DNA of 44,533 bases from Candidatus Eiseniibacteriota bacterium (GTDB lineage: Bacteria; Eisenbacteria; RBG-16-71-46; JAFGJU01): NCBI GenBank assembly GCA_020349905.1, contig CP070702.1, forward strand, positions 1,113,070-1,157,602, given 5' to 3'. This document shows, one piece after another, positions 9,206 through 18,983 of the stretch. Position numbers and translations under genes: made by a program. Below the pieces are notes generated by a model, which ran no database searches, was not told the DNA's origin, and saw only the letters and a program-made list of their open reading frames with translations. Position 1 is the first letter of the stretch, and the number at the start of each line of letters is the position of its first letter.

Positions 9206-10093
9206 ATGGAGGAGACCAGCTTCGAGAAGACCGCCTCACGTCTTGACTCCTCGCGATTTGGAGCACGGATAATCTCAGTCAGATCGGTTTCATCCACCAA
9301 CGACCTGGCCAGGCAGGAGGCCGAGAAGGGCGCTGCCGAGGGCACCGTGGTGGTGGCGGAGGAGCAGACCTTCGGCAGGGGGAGGTTGAGCAGAGGATGG
9401 TATTCGCCCCCGGGCCTGGGAATATGGATGTCCGTGGTGCTGCGACCTACCCTCAGCCCCGAGGCGGCGCCGGCCCTCACGTTCTGCGCCTCGCTGGCGG
9501 TGGCCAGGGCGGTGAAAGCAGCTCACGGGCTGGACGTCACACTCAAATGGCCCAACGATGTCCTGGTGAAAGGCAAGAAGCTTTGTGGCATACTTACGGA
9601 GATGAAGGCCACGCGCCGGAGCGTGGAATTCGTTGTGTGCGGGATAGGGATGAACGTGAACCACACGCTCGAGGACTTTCCCGCCGAGCTGCGCCGGAGC
9701 GCCACATCCGTTCTCATCGCCTCTGGCCGGAAGGCAGACAGGGTGGCGCTCTTCGCGGAAGTCGTTCGGCAGCTGGAGTTGGCCTACGACAGGTTCTCCA
9801 GAGAGGGAGCCTCTGCCTGCATCCAGGAGTGGCGCTCGATGTGCCCCCTTTTCGGAAAGCGTGTCAGGATAAGGGAAGACGCAGGCACGGGTGCAGAAAC
9901 CGGACGTCGGACCCGTGCCCGCACGAGGGCCGGGACCAAAGGGAAGAAAAGGGGAACGGGCCTGGTCGTGGAGGGGACGTTTTTCGACGTTGAGAGCAAC
10001 GGCGCTCTCGTACTGAGGCTGGATTCGGGGGTACACCGCACATTTGTGGCCGGAGACGTTGAGCTCGTTTCACAGGAAAGTGAGGACCCATGA
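9206..10093 (+). CDS. birA: Biotin--[acetyl-CoA-carboxylase] ligase (no DNA-binding domain)
   Basis: Activates biotin with ATP and attaches it to the biotin carrier protein. Catalytic landmarks are STNDLA (30-35), the biotinoyl-AMP loop GRGRLSRGW (57-65) and KWPNDVL (114-120). The protein begins directly with the catalytic domain, so it lacks the N-terminal helix-turn-helix of E. coli BirA and should not act as a repressor. The SH3-like C-terminal domain is split by an unusual insertion at about 226-251, rich in Arg, Thr, Gly and Lys, between KRVRIRED and GLVVEGTF. The insertion looks like low-complexity expansion in a surface loop. The last codons overlap nrdR by 4 bp (ATGA), so the two are translationally coupled. 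Confidence 0.93.
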   Translation: MEETSFEKTASRLDSSRFGARIISVRSVSSTNDLARQEAEKGAAEGTVVVAEEQTFGRGRLSRGWYSPPGLGIWMSVVLRPTLSPEAAPALTFCASLAVARAVKAAHGLDVTLKWPNDVLVKGKKLCGILTEMKATRRSVEFVVCGIGMNVNHTLEDFPAELRRSATSVLIASGRKADRVALFAEVVRQLELAYDRFSREGASACIQEWRSMCPLFGKRVRIREDAGTGAETGRRTRARTRAGTKGKKRGTGLVVEGTFFDVESNGALVLRLDSGVHRTFVAGDVELVSQESEDP

Positions 10094-10602
10094 AGTGCCC
10101 TGTTTGCGGACACACGGAAGACAAGGTCGTTGATTCGAGGTCGACCAAAGACGACACCGCCGTCAGGCGCAGGAGAGAATGCCTCGGGTGTGGCAGGCGA
10201 TTCACCACCTACGAATACATAGAGAACACACCTCTCATGGTCATCAAGAAGGACGGCAGGAGAGAGCCGTTCAGGCGCGGGAAGCTGAAGGCCGGGATCC
10301 TGAGGGCGTGTGAGAAGAGGCCCATCTCCTCCGAGACGGTGGACGAGATGGTGGACCGCATCGAGTCCGGGTTTCAGAGACAGATACGCAGCGAGGTCAC
10401 GAGTAAGGACATAGGAGAGAGCGTGATGAAGGCTCTCTTCGACCTGGACGACGTGGCCTACGTGCGATTTGCCTCCGTCTACCGGCAGTTCAAGGACGTG
10501 AGCCAGTTCATGGAAGAGCTGAAGGGCCTTCTGTCAAAGAGCCAGCAGTGGGGCAGTGAGTCCGTTTCCTCCCAACATCCACGCCCGAAGCCCGACAAGT
10601 GA
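10090..10602 (+). CDS. nrdR: Transcriptional repressor NrdR
   Basis: A nucleotide-sensing repressor of ribonucleotide reductase genes. The N-terminal zinc ribbon is visible as CPVCG (3-7) and CLGCGRRF with the invariant Arg-rich DNA-contacting stretch between them. The ATP-cone domain follows, with [20 protein letters not shown] and a helical C-terminal half ending in [13 protein letters not shown]. At 170 residues it has the usual length plus a tail of about 20 residues rich in Ser and Pro. Targets would carry NrdR boxes upstream of nrd genes; no nrd gene is in this window. The ATG overlaps the birA stop. Confidence 0.96.
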   Translation: MKCPVCGHTEDKVVDSRSTKDDTAVRRRRECLGCGRRFTTYEYIENTPLMVIKKDGRREPFRRGKLKAGILRACEKRPISSETVDEMVDRIESGFQRQIRSEVTSKDIGESVMKALFDLDDVAYVRFASVYRQFKDVSQFMEELKGLLSKSQQWGSESVSSQHPRPKPDK

Positions 10603-10618
10603 GGAAGAACAGAGCTCG

Positions 10619-11386
10619 ATGAACGACCGAGAGAAGCAGGGCTCCGAAGAGAAGGAAATGCCCTTTCTGGAGCATCTGGAGGAACTCAGAAGGGTAGTCA
10701 TAGATTCCCTGATAGCCGTGGCCGTGGTTTCGGCAGGCTGCTGGTTTCTGTCCGGAAGGGCTATCGATCTCCTCATCGTGCCCATCGGGAAAGCGGTCTT
10801 CATCGGCCCCGCCGAGGCCTTCACCGTCAGGCTCAAGCTGGCGGTCGTTCTGGGCCTTCTCATTTCGCTTCCGTTCGTGTTCCTTCGCTTATGGAGATTC
10901 GTCGTTCCCGGACTGTTGCGCAGGGAGCGCACGGCGCTTCTGCCTCTCGCTCTTTTCTCCAGCATACTCTTCTACGGCGGAGTGGCCTTTTCTTACTTCA
11001 TGCTCGTCCCGGCCATAATGCGCATACTGCTGGCCTTCGGCACGGACAGCCTGGAGCCGATGATATCCATAGACAAGTACCTCTCCCTGGTGATCCAGAT
11101 AGGGCTCTCGCTGGGACTCGTATTCCAGTTTCCCCTGGTGGTCGGCGTTCTGACGTGGCTGGGCGTGTTGACCCCGGATTCCCTGAAGCGAAAGTGGAGG
11201 TATGCTATAGTAATAATATTCATCATCGGGGCCGCGGTTACGCCCGGGGACGGACCGAGTCAGCTCGTGGTGGCCTTTCCGGTAACCGGACTCTATTTCC
11301 TGAGCATCTTGGTTTCCATGGTCGTGCACAGGCGCAAGGACGCTGAGACGGAGAACGACGATGATGATACGGAGAACGACAACTGA
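10619..11386 (+). CDS. tatC: Sec-independent protein translocase TatC
   Basis: The multi-spanning receptor of the twin-arginine translocase, recognising RR signal peptides at the inner membrane. The first residues include MPFLEHLEELRRVVI, the conserved cytoplasmic start of TatC. Six hydrophobic segments follow, with RLWRFVVPGLLRRER and the conserved Phe/Pro-rich loops in between. The start at 10619 was preferred over an in-frame ATG at 10556 because it gives the family N-terminus and avoids overlap with nrdR. The last 13 residues are strongly acidic (ETENDDDDTENDN) and are encoded by part of a direct repeat that continues into coaX. TatA lies about 11 kb away at 22070, so the Tat genes are not in one operon. 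Confidence 0.95.
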   Translation: MNDREKQGSEEKEMPFLEHLEELRRVVIDSLIAVAVVSAGCWFLSGRAIDLLIVPIGKAVFIGPAEAFTVRLKLAVVLGLLISLPFVFLRLWRFVVPGLLRRERTALLPLALFSSILFYGGVAFSYFMLVPAIMRILLAFGTDSLEPMISIDKYLSLVIQIGLSLGLVFQFPLVVGVLTWLGVLTPDSLKRKWRYAIVIIFIIGAAVTPGDGPSQLVVAFPVTGLYFLSILVSMVVHRRKDAETENDDDDTENDN

Positions 11387-11410
11387 GACGGAGAACGACG
11401 ATGATGATAC
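11343..11410 (+). repeat. 28-bp perfect direct repeat spanning tatC end and coaX start
   Basis: The 28 bases at 11343-11370 recur exactly at 11383-11410, an offset of 40 bp. The first copy encodes part of the acidic TatC tail. The second copy supplies the tatC stop codon, the GGAG ribosome site and the ATGATG start of coaX. The core ACGGAGAACGAC occurs three times in the interval. It looks like a local tandem duplication. Confidence 0.9.
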
Positions 11411-12180
11411 TGGCTATTGACGTCGGAAACACGACGACCGAGTTTGGAGTCTTCGAGCAGGGGAAACCCCTGCAGCGCTGGCGGGCGGTGACCCGGAATC
11501 GAATGGGGGACGAACTCACCCTCCTGGTCAGGGGTAACTGCAACTCGCGCGGCATCGCTCTGGAAGCAGAGGGCGACTGCGTGATGTGTTCCGTGGTGCC
11601 TCCGCTGACTTCCGGCTTCGTTGAGATGGCGGTGGCGTTCTTCGGACGGGAGCCCCTCGTTGTGGACGGTTCTACCGACGCGGGGCTGCGGATTCTTTAC
11701 AGGGACCCGCTTTCAGTGGGAGGCGACAGGATAGCCACGGCCGTGGGTGCCGTGGAGCGCTTCGGCAAGCCGGTGGTCGTAGTCGACATGGGGACCGCGA
11801 CCACGATCGACGTTGTCTCGGGCGCCGGAGATTACCTCGGGGGTGCCATTGCCCCGGGCGTCGGTACGGCTGCCGAGGAGCTCTTCAGGAGGGCGGCCAG
11901 GCTGCCCAGGGTTGAACTGAAGCAGCCGCCGTCAGCCATAGGCAAGTCGACAGAGGAGAGCCTTCAGTCGGGCATCGTCTACGGGGCCGCAGGTCAAATC
12001 GAAGGTCTCCTCGCGCGCGTTCTCTCCGAGCTGGACTTCGAATGCCCCGTGGTGGCCACCGGAGGCCACGCACGTCTCATAGCCCGGCACTGCTCCCGGA
12101 TAGACCACGTGGAGGACGGGCTCGTTCTGGAGGGACTGAGGGCCATCCACGCCAGAAACAGCAAGTCCAGAGGCAGTTAG
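11401..12180 (+). CDS. coaX: Type III pantothenate kinase
   Basis: Phosphorylates pantothenate with ATP, the first committed step to coenzyme A. It belongs to the ASKHA fold: the phosphate-1 motif is LAIDVGNTTTEFG (residues 4-16) and the phosphate-2 block is DMGTATTIDVVS. GGAIAPGV and AAEELFRRAARLPRVEL are typical CoaX segments, and SLQSGIVYGAAGQIEG lies near the dimer interface. At 259 residues it is full length. ATG codons at 11401 and 11404 are both possible; GGAG sits 7 bases before the first. The pantothenate producers panB and panC are in this window at 18160 and 18984, so two stretches of the CoA pathway occur here. The gene ends 12 bp before the groL promoter. Confidence 0.96.
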   Translation: MMILAIDVGNTTTEFGVFEQGKPLQRWRAVTRNRMGDELTLLVRGNCNSRGIALEAEGDCVMCSVVPPLTSGFVEMAVAFFGREPLVVDGSTDAGLRILYRDPLSVGGDRIATAVGAVERFGKPVVVVDMGTATTIDVVSGAGDYLGGAIAPGVGTAAEELFRRAARLPRVELKQPPSAIGKSTEESLQSGIVYGAAGQIEGLLARVLSELDFECPVVATGGHARLIARHCSRIDHVEDGLVLEGLRAIHARNSKSRGS

Positions 12181-12192
12181 CCTGATTTTCTC

Positions 12193-12221
12193 TGGACGCT
12201 CGCCCGTTTTGCTGCTAGAAT
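12193..12221 (+). promoter_or_regulatory. Sigma70-type promoter for groL
   Basis: TGGACG (12193-12198), a 17-bp spacer ending in TGC, and TAGAAT (12216-12221) form an extended -10 promoter. It leaves a leader of about 110 nt that contains several short T-runs. No CIRCE inverted repeat and no recognisable heat-shock sigma sequence is present. Confidence 0.6.
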
Positions 12222-12293
12222 CTTTCGAGTTGGTTTTTCCAGGCATCCTCTCATTCCTTTTTCCGCTTTTTCACAGGCGAAGGCGGGCCGTAG

Positions 12294-13970
<1,677 letters not shown>

Positions 13971-14029
13971 GATAGTGGGAGCGCCTCGAACGGACAACAG
14001 GGACCCTGACATCGATTCTCTCTCGGCAG

Positions 14030-14086
14030 GCCCGTGCGCGGGATGTGGAAACGGCTTGAACGTCTGACGACGCGCGGGCCCTTTTC
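14030..14086 (+). terminator. Possible terminator after groL
   Basis: GGCCCG followed by a GCGCG stretch (14030-14041) can pair with CGCGCGGGCC (14071-14080), and CTTTTCT follows. The loop is long (about 30 nt) and the stem has a bulge, so the call is tentative. Confidence 0.4.
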
Positions 14087-14097
14087 TGAGGAACGCC

Positions 14098-15369
14098 ATG
14101 GATAACTGCGGTGCTTTGAGAGACGGCCAGCGCGTTGCCGTCATCGGAGCCGGACCCGGCGGAGTGGGTGCGGCGTTGGCACTCAGCAAAGGCGCCAGGG
14201 AGCGCGGTGTCAAACTCAAGATATTCCTCTTCGAGTGCAAGCGGTTCGGTGAACATCAGAACCAGTGCCTCGGAGTGCTCTCGCCTCCGTTTCTTTCCAT
14301 CCTTCGCCGCGGATTCGGCATCGAGCTGCCGCACAGCATCATCCAAAGGAGCATCAAGGGATACGTGCTCGCAACCGCATCCGATGAGGTGGCACTCGAC
14401 TGCGAGTCCGAAGCCGAGTACTCCCACTCGGTGAGAAGAGTGCAGCTGGACTCCTTTCTGCTTTCGAGGGCCCAGGAGAGCGGGGTAGAGGTGGCGCAGA
14501 GCCGCGTGACTGACATGGAGGTCTCTCAGGAGGGGGTCATAGTATACAGCGACAGCGGCAACTGTGAAGCAGATGCCGTCATCGGAGCCTTCGGTCTCGA
14601 CGACGCAATGGCCGACGTGTTCGAACGCAGGACCTCCTACAGGCCTCCCGCAGCGCTGCGGACCGTCGTGACCAAGATTCATCCTAGGGAGCAGCGCATA
14701 GCCGACGCGCTTCTCTCGGACAGGATTTACACGTATCTTCCGCGCATAAGGAATATCGAGTTCGGGGCCCTGGTCCCGAAGGGCGACCACGTCTCCGTCG
14801 TGGTGGCAGGAAAGGAGGTGACGGCAAGGGACATGGACCTCTTCCTCCAGCTTCCCGAGGTGTCGCGCGTACTCCCGTCGGACGTTTCACACGGCAGCTA
14901 CTACAAGGGATCCTTTCCCCTGGGGGCCGCGGCGAACATATACGGGGACCGCTACGCCGTGGTGGGTGACGCGGCGGGCCTGGTCAGGCCCTTCAAAGGC
15001 AAGGGCATAAACTCGGCCCTCCTGACGGGAAGGTTCGTCGCCAACACGATGCTGGAGAAGGGGGTCTCCGAAAGAGCACTCAAGCACTTCTACGATGCCT
15101 GCAGCGATTTTACCGCCGACGTATGGTACGGCCGGCTAATGCGGTTCCTGGCTACCGCCACGGCCAACTACTTCTCGGTTGACAGGGTCATCGCCCTTGC
15201 CAAGAGGGACCCCGCGGTGAAGCGAGCTCTCTTCGATTGTGTCTCGGGCCATCGCCCGTTCAGGGAAATAGTGCGTCGCAATCTGAACCTCCCTTTCGTG
15301 GCACGCGTGCTCAAAACGATCGCGGTGGAGGGGTCCCTGGACAGGATTGCGCGCAGGCGGGCCCATTGA
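14098..15369 (+). CDS. Geranylgeranyl reductase-family FAD-dependent oxidoreductase
   Basis: A 423-residue flavoprotein of the geranylgeranyl/digeranylgeranyl-phospholipid reductase type. The Rossmann FAD motif VAVIGAGPGGVGAALAL occupies residues 13-29. YAVVGDAAGLVRPFKGKGINSALLTGR in the C-terminal third (about 287-313) is the second FAD-contacting motif, with GDAAG and the family-typical GKGI. VRRVQLDSFLL near 115 resembles the conserved RxxFD segment in degenerate form. These enzymes reduce isoprenoid chains of quinones, chlorophyll side chains or lipids; the substrate here cannot be read from the sequence. GAGGAACGCC precedes the ATG. The gene stands alone between the groL terminator and the dapL promoter, with no isoprenoid genes beside it. 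Confidence 0.8.
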   Translation: MDNCGALRDGQRVAVIGAGPGGVGAALALSKGARERGVKLKIFLFECKRFGEHQNQCLGVLSPPFLSILRRGFGIELPHSIIQRSIKGYVLATASDEVALDCESEAEYSHSVRRVQLDSFLLSRAQESGVEVAQSRVTDMEVSQEGVIVYSDSGNCEADAVIGAFGLDDAMADVFERRTSYRPPAALRTVVTKIHPREQRIADALLSDRIYTYLPRIRNIEFGALVPKGDHVSVVVAGKEVTARDMDLFLQLPEVSRVLPSDVSHGSYYKGSFPLGAAANIYGDRYAVVGDAAGLVRPFKGKGINSALLTGRFVANTMLEKGVSERALKHFYDACSDFTADVWYGRLMRFLATATANYFSVDRVIALAKRDPAVKRALFDCVSGHRPFREIVRRNLNLPFVARVLKTIAVEGSLDRIARRRAH

Positions 15370-15383
15370 GAGCCCCGTGCGGG

Positions 15384-15412
15384 TTGACAAGGCCTTTCCC
15401 ATGATGTAGTTT
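15384..15412 (+). promoter_or_regulatory. Near-consensus promoter of the dapL-tatA gene run
   Basis: TTGACA (15384-15389), a 17-bp spacer and TAGTTT (15407-15412). The start point would be near 15419, leaving a leader of about 80-100 nt. It is the only clear promoter seen for the eleven genes downstream. Confidence 0.65.
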
Positions 15413-15431
15413 GAAGCAGGAGGCCAGGTTA

Positions 15432-15480
15432 GGCTCGCCATGAGCCCCGCCTTCGAGTCAGGCTTGCGTCCGGTCGAGCC
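15432..15480 (+). promoter_or_regulatory. dapL leader with two mutually exclusive stems
   Basis: GGCTC at 15432-15436 can pair with GAGCC at 15442-15446 (5-bp stem, 5-nt loop). Extended by one base, GGCTCG (15432-15437) can instead pair with CGAGCC at 15475-15480, whose end touches the GGAGGG ribosome site (15481-15486). The two pairings exclude each other. It does not match a lysine riboswitch. Whether it acts as a switch is inference from pairing alone. Confidence 0.3.
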
Positions 15481-15521
15481 GGAGGGAACCTGCCCCTGTG
15501 TTCCCTGGAGTCCGTTCTAAG

Positions 15522-16676
15522 ATGAGACGTGCAGAACGACTGGAGAAACTGCCCCCTTATCTGTTTGACGAGCTGGATAAGGCAAAGCGAAAAGCGTCAG
15601 AGAGGGGTGCGAGAGTGATCGACCTGGCGGTCGGTGACCCCGACCTTCCGACTCCCTCGGCCGTGGTCGAGCGAATGCGCGAAGCCGTCACCAACCCCTC
15701 GCATCACCGCTACCCGGGTTATCTCGGCTCCCTCGAGCTGAGAGAAGCTCTGGCGGCCTGGTTCGGTCGCAGATTCGGCGTGAGGTTGGACGTGGACTCG
15801 GAGGTCCTGGTGCTCATCGGCTCGAAGGAAGGGCTGGGGCATCTTCCCATGGCGCTGGTCAATCCCGGCGAGAGGGTACTCGTGCCGGACCCCGGTTATC
15901 CGGTCTACGCCAACACGTCTATTCTGGCAGGTGCGGAAGTGGGCCGCTTCGAGCTGAAGGAGTCAAACGGATTCCTTCCTGACGTGGAAGAGCTGGCTTC
16001 GTTGGGGGAGGCGAGGCTCATCTTCCTCAACTACCCGAACAACCCGACCGGCGCAGTGGCGGGCCAGGAGTTCTACATGAAGATATTAGATTTCGCCGCT
16101 GCGAGAGGTCTCCTGATATGCAATGACGCAGCTTACAGTGAGATCACGTTCGACGGATTCCGTTCTCCCAGCATTCTGGCCTCACCAGGGGCTAAGGAGT
16201 GCGCGATAGAGATACATTCGTTTTCCAAGACGTTCAACATGACCGGCTGGCGGATAGGTTTCGCCGCAGGCAATCCCGACATGCTGCGGGCGCTCGCGCA
16301 GGTCAAGGTAAATCTGGATTCCAGCGTCTTCGGCGCCATCCAGGAGGCCGCGGTCACTGCAGTCTCGCTCGACTACGACGAGAACGTGCGAGTCTACGAG
16401 GGCCGCCGCAGGCTGGCCCTGGAGTGGCTCTCCAGGCTGGGGTGCCGCTACTTCGAGGCAAAGGGGACCTTCTACCTCTGGGTGAGGGTGCCCGAGGGGT
16501 TCAGTTCGGTGGATTTCGCCGTGCTGCTTCTCGAGAAGGCCGCCGTGTGCGTGGCGCCCGGCTCGGGATTCGGCACTTACGGTGAAGGTTGGTTCAGGAT
16601 CGCTCTCACGCGTCCCGAGGCGGAGATTGCCGAGGGGTTTCGGAGAGTGGCAAGTTTGAATCTGTGGACAAGCTGA
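15522..16676 (+). CDS. dapL: LL-diaminopimelate aminotransferase (DapL-type)
   Basis: A PLP-dependent class I/II aminotransferase, most like LL-diaminopimelate aminotransferase, which converts tetrahydrodipicolinate directly to LL-diaminopimelate for lysine and peptidoglycan. The N-terminus MRRAERLEKLPPYLF and IDLAVGDPDLPTP are near-diagnostic for this group. NYPNNPTGAV, the PLP lysine in SFSKTFNMTGWRIGF (Lys236) and FRIALTRPEAEI are standard fold-type I features. I chose the ATG at 15522 because it gives the family N-terminus. A GTG at 15498, with GGAGGG 11 bases upstream, would add eight residues and is also possible. It heads the 11-gene run and overlaps folB by 13 bp. Other aminotransferase activities cannot be excluded, since no dap gene is adjacent. 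Confidence 0.85.
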   Translation: MRRAERLEKLPPYLFDELDKAKRKASERGARVIDLAVGDPDLPTPSAVVERMREAVTNPSHHRYPGYLGSLELREALAAWFGRRFGVRLDVDSEVLVLIGSKEGLGHLPMALVNPGERVLVPDPGYPVYANTSILAGAEVGRFELKESNGFLPDVEELASLGEARLIFLNYPNNPTGAVAGQEFYMKILDFAAARGLLICNDAAYSEITFDGFRSPSILASPGAKECAIEIHSFSKTFNMTGWRIGFAAGNPDMLRALAQVKVNLDSSVFGAIQEAAVTAVSLDYDENVRVYEGRRRLALEWLSRLGCRYFEAKGTFYLWVRVPEGFSSVDFAVLLLEKAAVCVAPGSGFGTYGEGWFRIALTRPEAEIAEGFRRVASLNLWTS

Positions 16677-17026
16677 GACTTACGGGTTTATCATTCTTCG
16701 GGCACCACGGGGTCCTGGAGGCGGAGAGGCAGCTGGGACAGAGGCTCGAGCTGGACGTGGAGCTTCACGGCGATTTCAGTCGCTGTGCATCTCAGGACTC
16801 CCTGCGCGAGGCCCTCGACTACACGAAGGCGTACGAGCTCGTAAAGGACGTCGTAGAGCAGCGAACGTTTGAGCTGCTGGAGGCCCTGGCGCACGCGGTG
16901 GCGGAGGAGCTCCTGGGGCGACTGCCCGTGAACAGCGTGGTCGTACGTGTCAGGAAACCGAACGTGCCGTTCTCGGCAAGTCTCAGCAACGTCGAGGTGG
17001 AGATAGAGAGGAGCAGGAAGAAGTGA
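16664..17026 (+). CDS. folB: Dihydroneopterin aldolase
   Basis: Cleaves 7,8-dihydroneopterin to 6-hydroxymethyl-dihydropterin and glycolaldehyde in folate synthesis. The 120-residue product starts with VDKLRLTGLSFFGHHGVLEAER, where the GHHGV block is the family signature. DYTKAYELVKDVV and FELLEALAHAVAEELL follow, and VRKPNVPFSASLSNVEVEI is the conserved C-terminal strand. The GTG at 16664 fits family length; an in-frame ATG at 16589 would overlap dapL by 88 bp. No good ribosome site is visible, so translation is probably coupled to dapL, whose stop lies inside this gene. It overlaps folK by 4 bp (GTGA), and the two enzymes act in consecutive steps. Confidence 0.92.
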   Translation: MDKLRLTGLSFFGHHGVLEAERQLGQRLELDVELHGDFSRCASQDSLREALDYTKAYELVKDVVEQRTFELLEALAHAVAEELLGRLPVNSVVVRVRKPNVPFSASLSNVEVEIERSRKK

Positions 17027-17517
17027 GAGTGTTTCTCGGCATCGGCAGCAACCTGGGGGAGAGAGAGAGGAACATCCGGCGCGCGGTGGACGAAATCGCC
17101 TCTCTGCCCTTCACAAAACTGATAACCGTCTCTTCGCTCTACGACTCCGAGCCAGTCGGTGACGTTGAGCAGGCCAATTTTGTGAACGCCGTCGCTCTTG
17201 TCGAGACGGACCTTCAGCCCCGCAGACTGCTGTGGAACCTGATGCTCATAGAGAAGCGGATGGGGCGTGCGCGGACCGTTAAGTGGGGTCCGAGGTCCAT
17301 TGATCTCGACGTCATAATCTACGGCAACAGCTTGGTCAAAGAGGAGGGACTCGATATCCCGCACCCCGAGATGGACAAGAGAGCCTTCGTTCTCATCCCT
17401 CTTCTGGAGATAGACCCAGACCTCGTCCATCCACGCTCCCAGGAGCCGCTCAAGAAGCTCCTGAAGAAACTGAAGCCCCACTGCTCGGTCAAACGGAAAG
17501 GAAGATTCTGGCTTTGA
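17023..17517 (+). CDS. folK: 2-amino-4-hydroxy-6-hydroxymethyldihydropteridine diphosphokinase
   Basis: HPPK transfers pyrophosphate from ATP to 6-hydroxymethyl-dihydropterin, the step after FolB. The start FLGIGSNLGERERNIRRAV is the family N-terminus. The signature MGRARTVKWGPRSIDLDVIIYG carries the Arg and paired Asp residues that bind ATP and magnesium, and IPHPEMDKRAFVLIPLLEI follows. At 164 residues it is complete. The start codon is GTG, overlapping the folB stop. The C-terminal tail (KKLKPHCSVKRKGRFWL) is basic. It overlaps the next gene by 4 bp (TTGA). No folP was seen in the window. Confidence 0.96.
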   Translation: MRVFLGIGSNLGERERNIRRAVDEIASLPFTKLITVSSLYDSEPVGDVEQANFVNAVALVETDLQPRRLLWNLMLIEKRMGRARTVKWGPRSIDLDVIIYGNSLVKEEGLDIPHPEMDKRAFVLIPLLEIDPDLVHPRSQEPLKKLLKKLKPHCSVKRKGRFWL

Positions 17518-18170
17518 CCGCCCTTGAGAAGAACTACATTGCCATCGAAGGCGTCATAGGAGTGGGGAAGACCAGCCTCGCCACGATGATCGCGGAGAAG
17601 CTGGACGCCAGGCTGGTCCTTGAAGAGGCGGAGACCAACCCGTTCCTGGAGGATTTCTACAAGGACCGTCGCGGCATGGCGTTCCAGGTGCAGGTCTATT
17701 TTCTCCTGAGCCGTTACCAGCAGCAGAAGGAACTCATCCAGAGGGACCTGTTCTTCAAGCGGACAGTGAGCGATTATATCTTTCAGAAGGACAGGATATT
17801 CGCCAACGTGAACCTGGACGACAGGGAGTTCGCGCTCTACGACCGCATCGCCTCCATCCTGGAGCAGGAGATCGCCAAGCCCGACATTGTTATCTACCTT
17901 CAGGCCACGCCCGAGGTGCTCATGAGGCGGATACAGAAGAGGGCGAGATCGTCCGAGAAGCCGATGGAGCTTTCTTACATTCAGACCTTGAACGAGGCCT
18001 ACAACTATTTCTTCTTCCACTATACCGACGCCCCCGTGCTGGCCGTGAACACGACGGAGATAGATTTCGTGAACAACCCGGAATACGTCACTGACCTGTT
18101 AAAGAGGGTCGAGGAGCACGACGACGGTGTGCTCTACTACACCCCTCTGGGAGGGAAAGGTGAAGAGTGA
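17514..18170 (+). CDS. Deoxynucleoside kinase
   Basis: A P-loop kinase of the deoxyadenosine/deoxyguanosine/deoxycytidine kinase family, which salvages deoxynucleosides by 5'-phosphorylation. The P-loop GVIGVGKT spans 13-20. VQVYFLLSRYQQQ and RTVSDYIFQKDRIFA match the substrate-lid and Asp-containing regions of bacterial dNKs, and VIYLQATPEVLMRRIQKRAR is the Arg-rich LID. Length 218 is typical. The start is TTG, overlapping the folK stop. A folK-dNK pairing beside panB/panC suggests ordinary clustering of nucleotide and cofactor genes. Which base it prefers cannot be told from sequence. Confidence 0.9.
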   Translation: MTALEKNYIAIEGVIGVGKTSLATMIAEKLDARLVLEEAETNPFLEDFYKDRRGMAFQVQVYFLLSRYQQQKELIQRDLFFKRTVSDYIFQKDRIFANVNLDDREFALYDRIASILEQEIAKPDIVIYLQATPEVLMRRIQKRARSSEKPMELSYIQTLNEAYNYFFFHYTDAPVLAVNTTEIDFVNNPEYVTDLLKRVEEHDDGVLYYTPLGGKGEE

Positions 18171-18975
18171 AAGGAAGAAGGTGACGGTGGCTACCATTGC
18201 CAAGATGAAACAGGGCGGAGAGAAGATAGCCGTGCTGACTGCGTACGACTTTCCCACGGCCACGCTGGCGGACGAGGCGGGAGTCGACATCATTCTCGTG
18301 GGTGACAGTCTGGGCATGGTGGTGCTCGGATACGAGAACACCCTCAGCGTGACCATGTCAGAGATGCTGCACCACGCCTCGGCTGTCACCAGGGCGCGTC
18401 CCCGTGCGCTGGTCGTGGGCGACATGCCCTTCATGTCCTTTCAGGAAAGCAGGGAGCGGGCCGCAAGGAACGCCGGCAGATTCGTGAAGAAGGCCGGGGT
18501 CGACGCTGTCAAGATCGAGGGGGGAGAGGCCATGGCCGACACGGTGAGATACATAGTCGGCGCATCCATCCCGGTAATGGGACACATCGGTCTCACTCCT
18601 CAGTCGATACTGAGGTTCGGTGGATACAAGGTCCAGGGAAAGAAGAGCGAGGAAGCCGAACAGCTCGTGAGGGACGCCAAAGCCCTGGAGGAGGCGGGCT
18701 GCTTCGCGGTCGTGCTGGAGGGGATACCGTGGAGATTAGCGCAGCGTATCACATCCGAAATCAACGTTCCCACCATCGGCATCGGCGCCGGTCCGCACTG
18801 CAGCGGTCAGGTGCTGGTGTTGCACGACGTGATAGGACTTTTCTCCAAGTACGCTCCCAGATTCGTCAAGCGGTACGTGGAGGCCGGAGACCTCATCAGA
18901 GACGCGTTCTCCCGTTACGTGTCCGAGGTGAAAGAAGGGAAATTCCCAACGCTCGAGTATAGCTACGGAGAGTAA
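18160..18975 (+). CDS. panB: 3-methyl-2-oxobutanoate hydroxymethyltransferase
   Basis: Adds a hydroxymethyl group from methylene-tetrahydrofolate to 2-oxoisovalerate to give ketopantoate. TAYDFPTATLADEAGVDIILVGDSLGMV carries the metal-binding Asp of the GDS motif; KIEGG, GHIGLTPQS and GIGAGPHCSGQVLVLHD are further family blocks. The product is 271 residues with a GTG start at 18160, preceded by GGGAGG at close spacing. An ATG at 18127 in the same frame would extend it 11 residues into the kinase gene and lacks family support. It overlaps the kinase gene by 11 bp. The one-carbon donor ties it to the folate genes just upstream. Confidence 0.97.
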   Translation: MKSERKKVTVATIAKMKQGGEKIAVLTAYDFPTATLADEAGVDIILVGDSLGMVVLGYENTLSVTMSEMLHHASAVTRARPRALVVGDMPFMSFQESRERAARNAGRFVKKAGVDAVKIEGGEAMADTVRYIVGASIPVMGHIGLTPQSILRFGGYKVQGKKSEEAEQLVRDAKALEEAGCFAVVLEGIPWRLAQRITSEINVPTIGIGAGPHCSGQVLVLHDVIGLFSKYAPRFVKRYVEAGDLIRDAFSRYVSEVKEGKFPTLEYSYGE

Positions 18976-18983
18976 TCAGACCG

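Noticed and set aside
15370..15521. Lysine riboswitch before dapL
   Set aside because: The leader is about 100 nt, too short for the five-helix lysine riboswitch, and lacks its conserved core.
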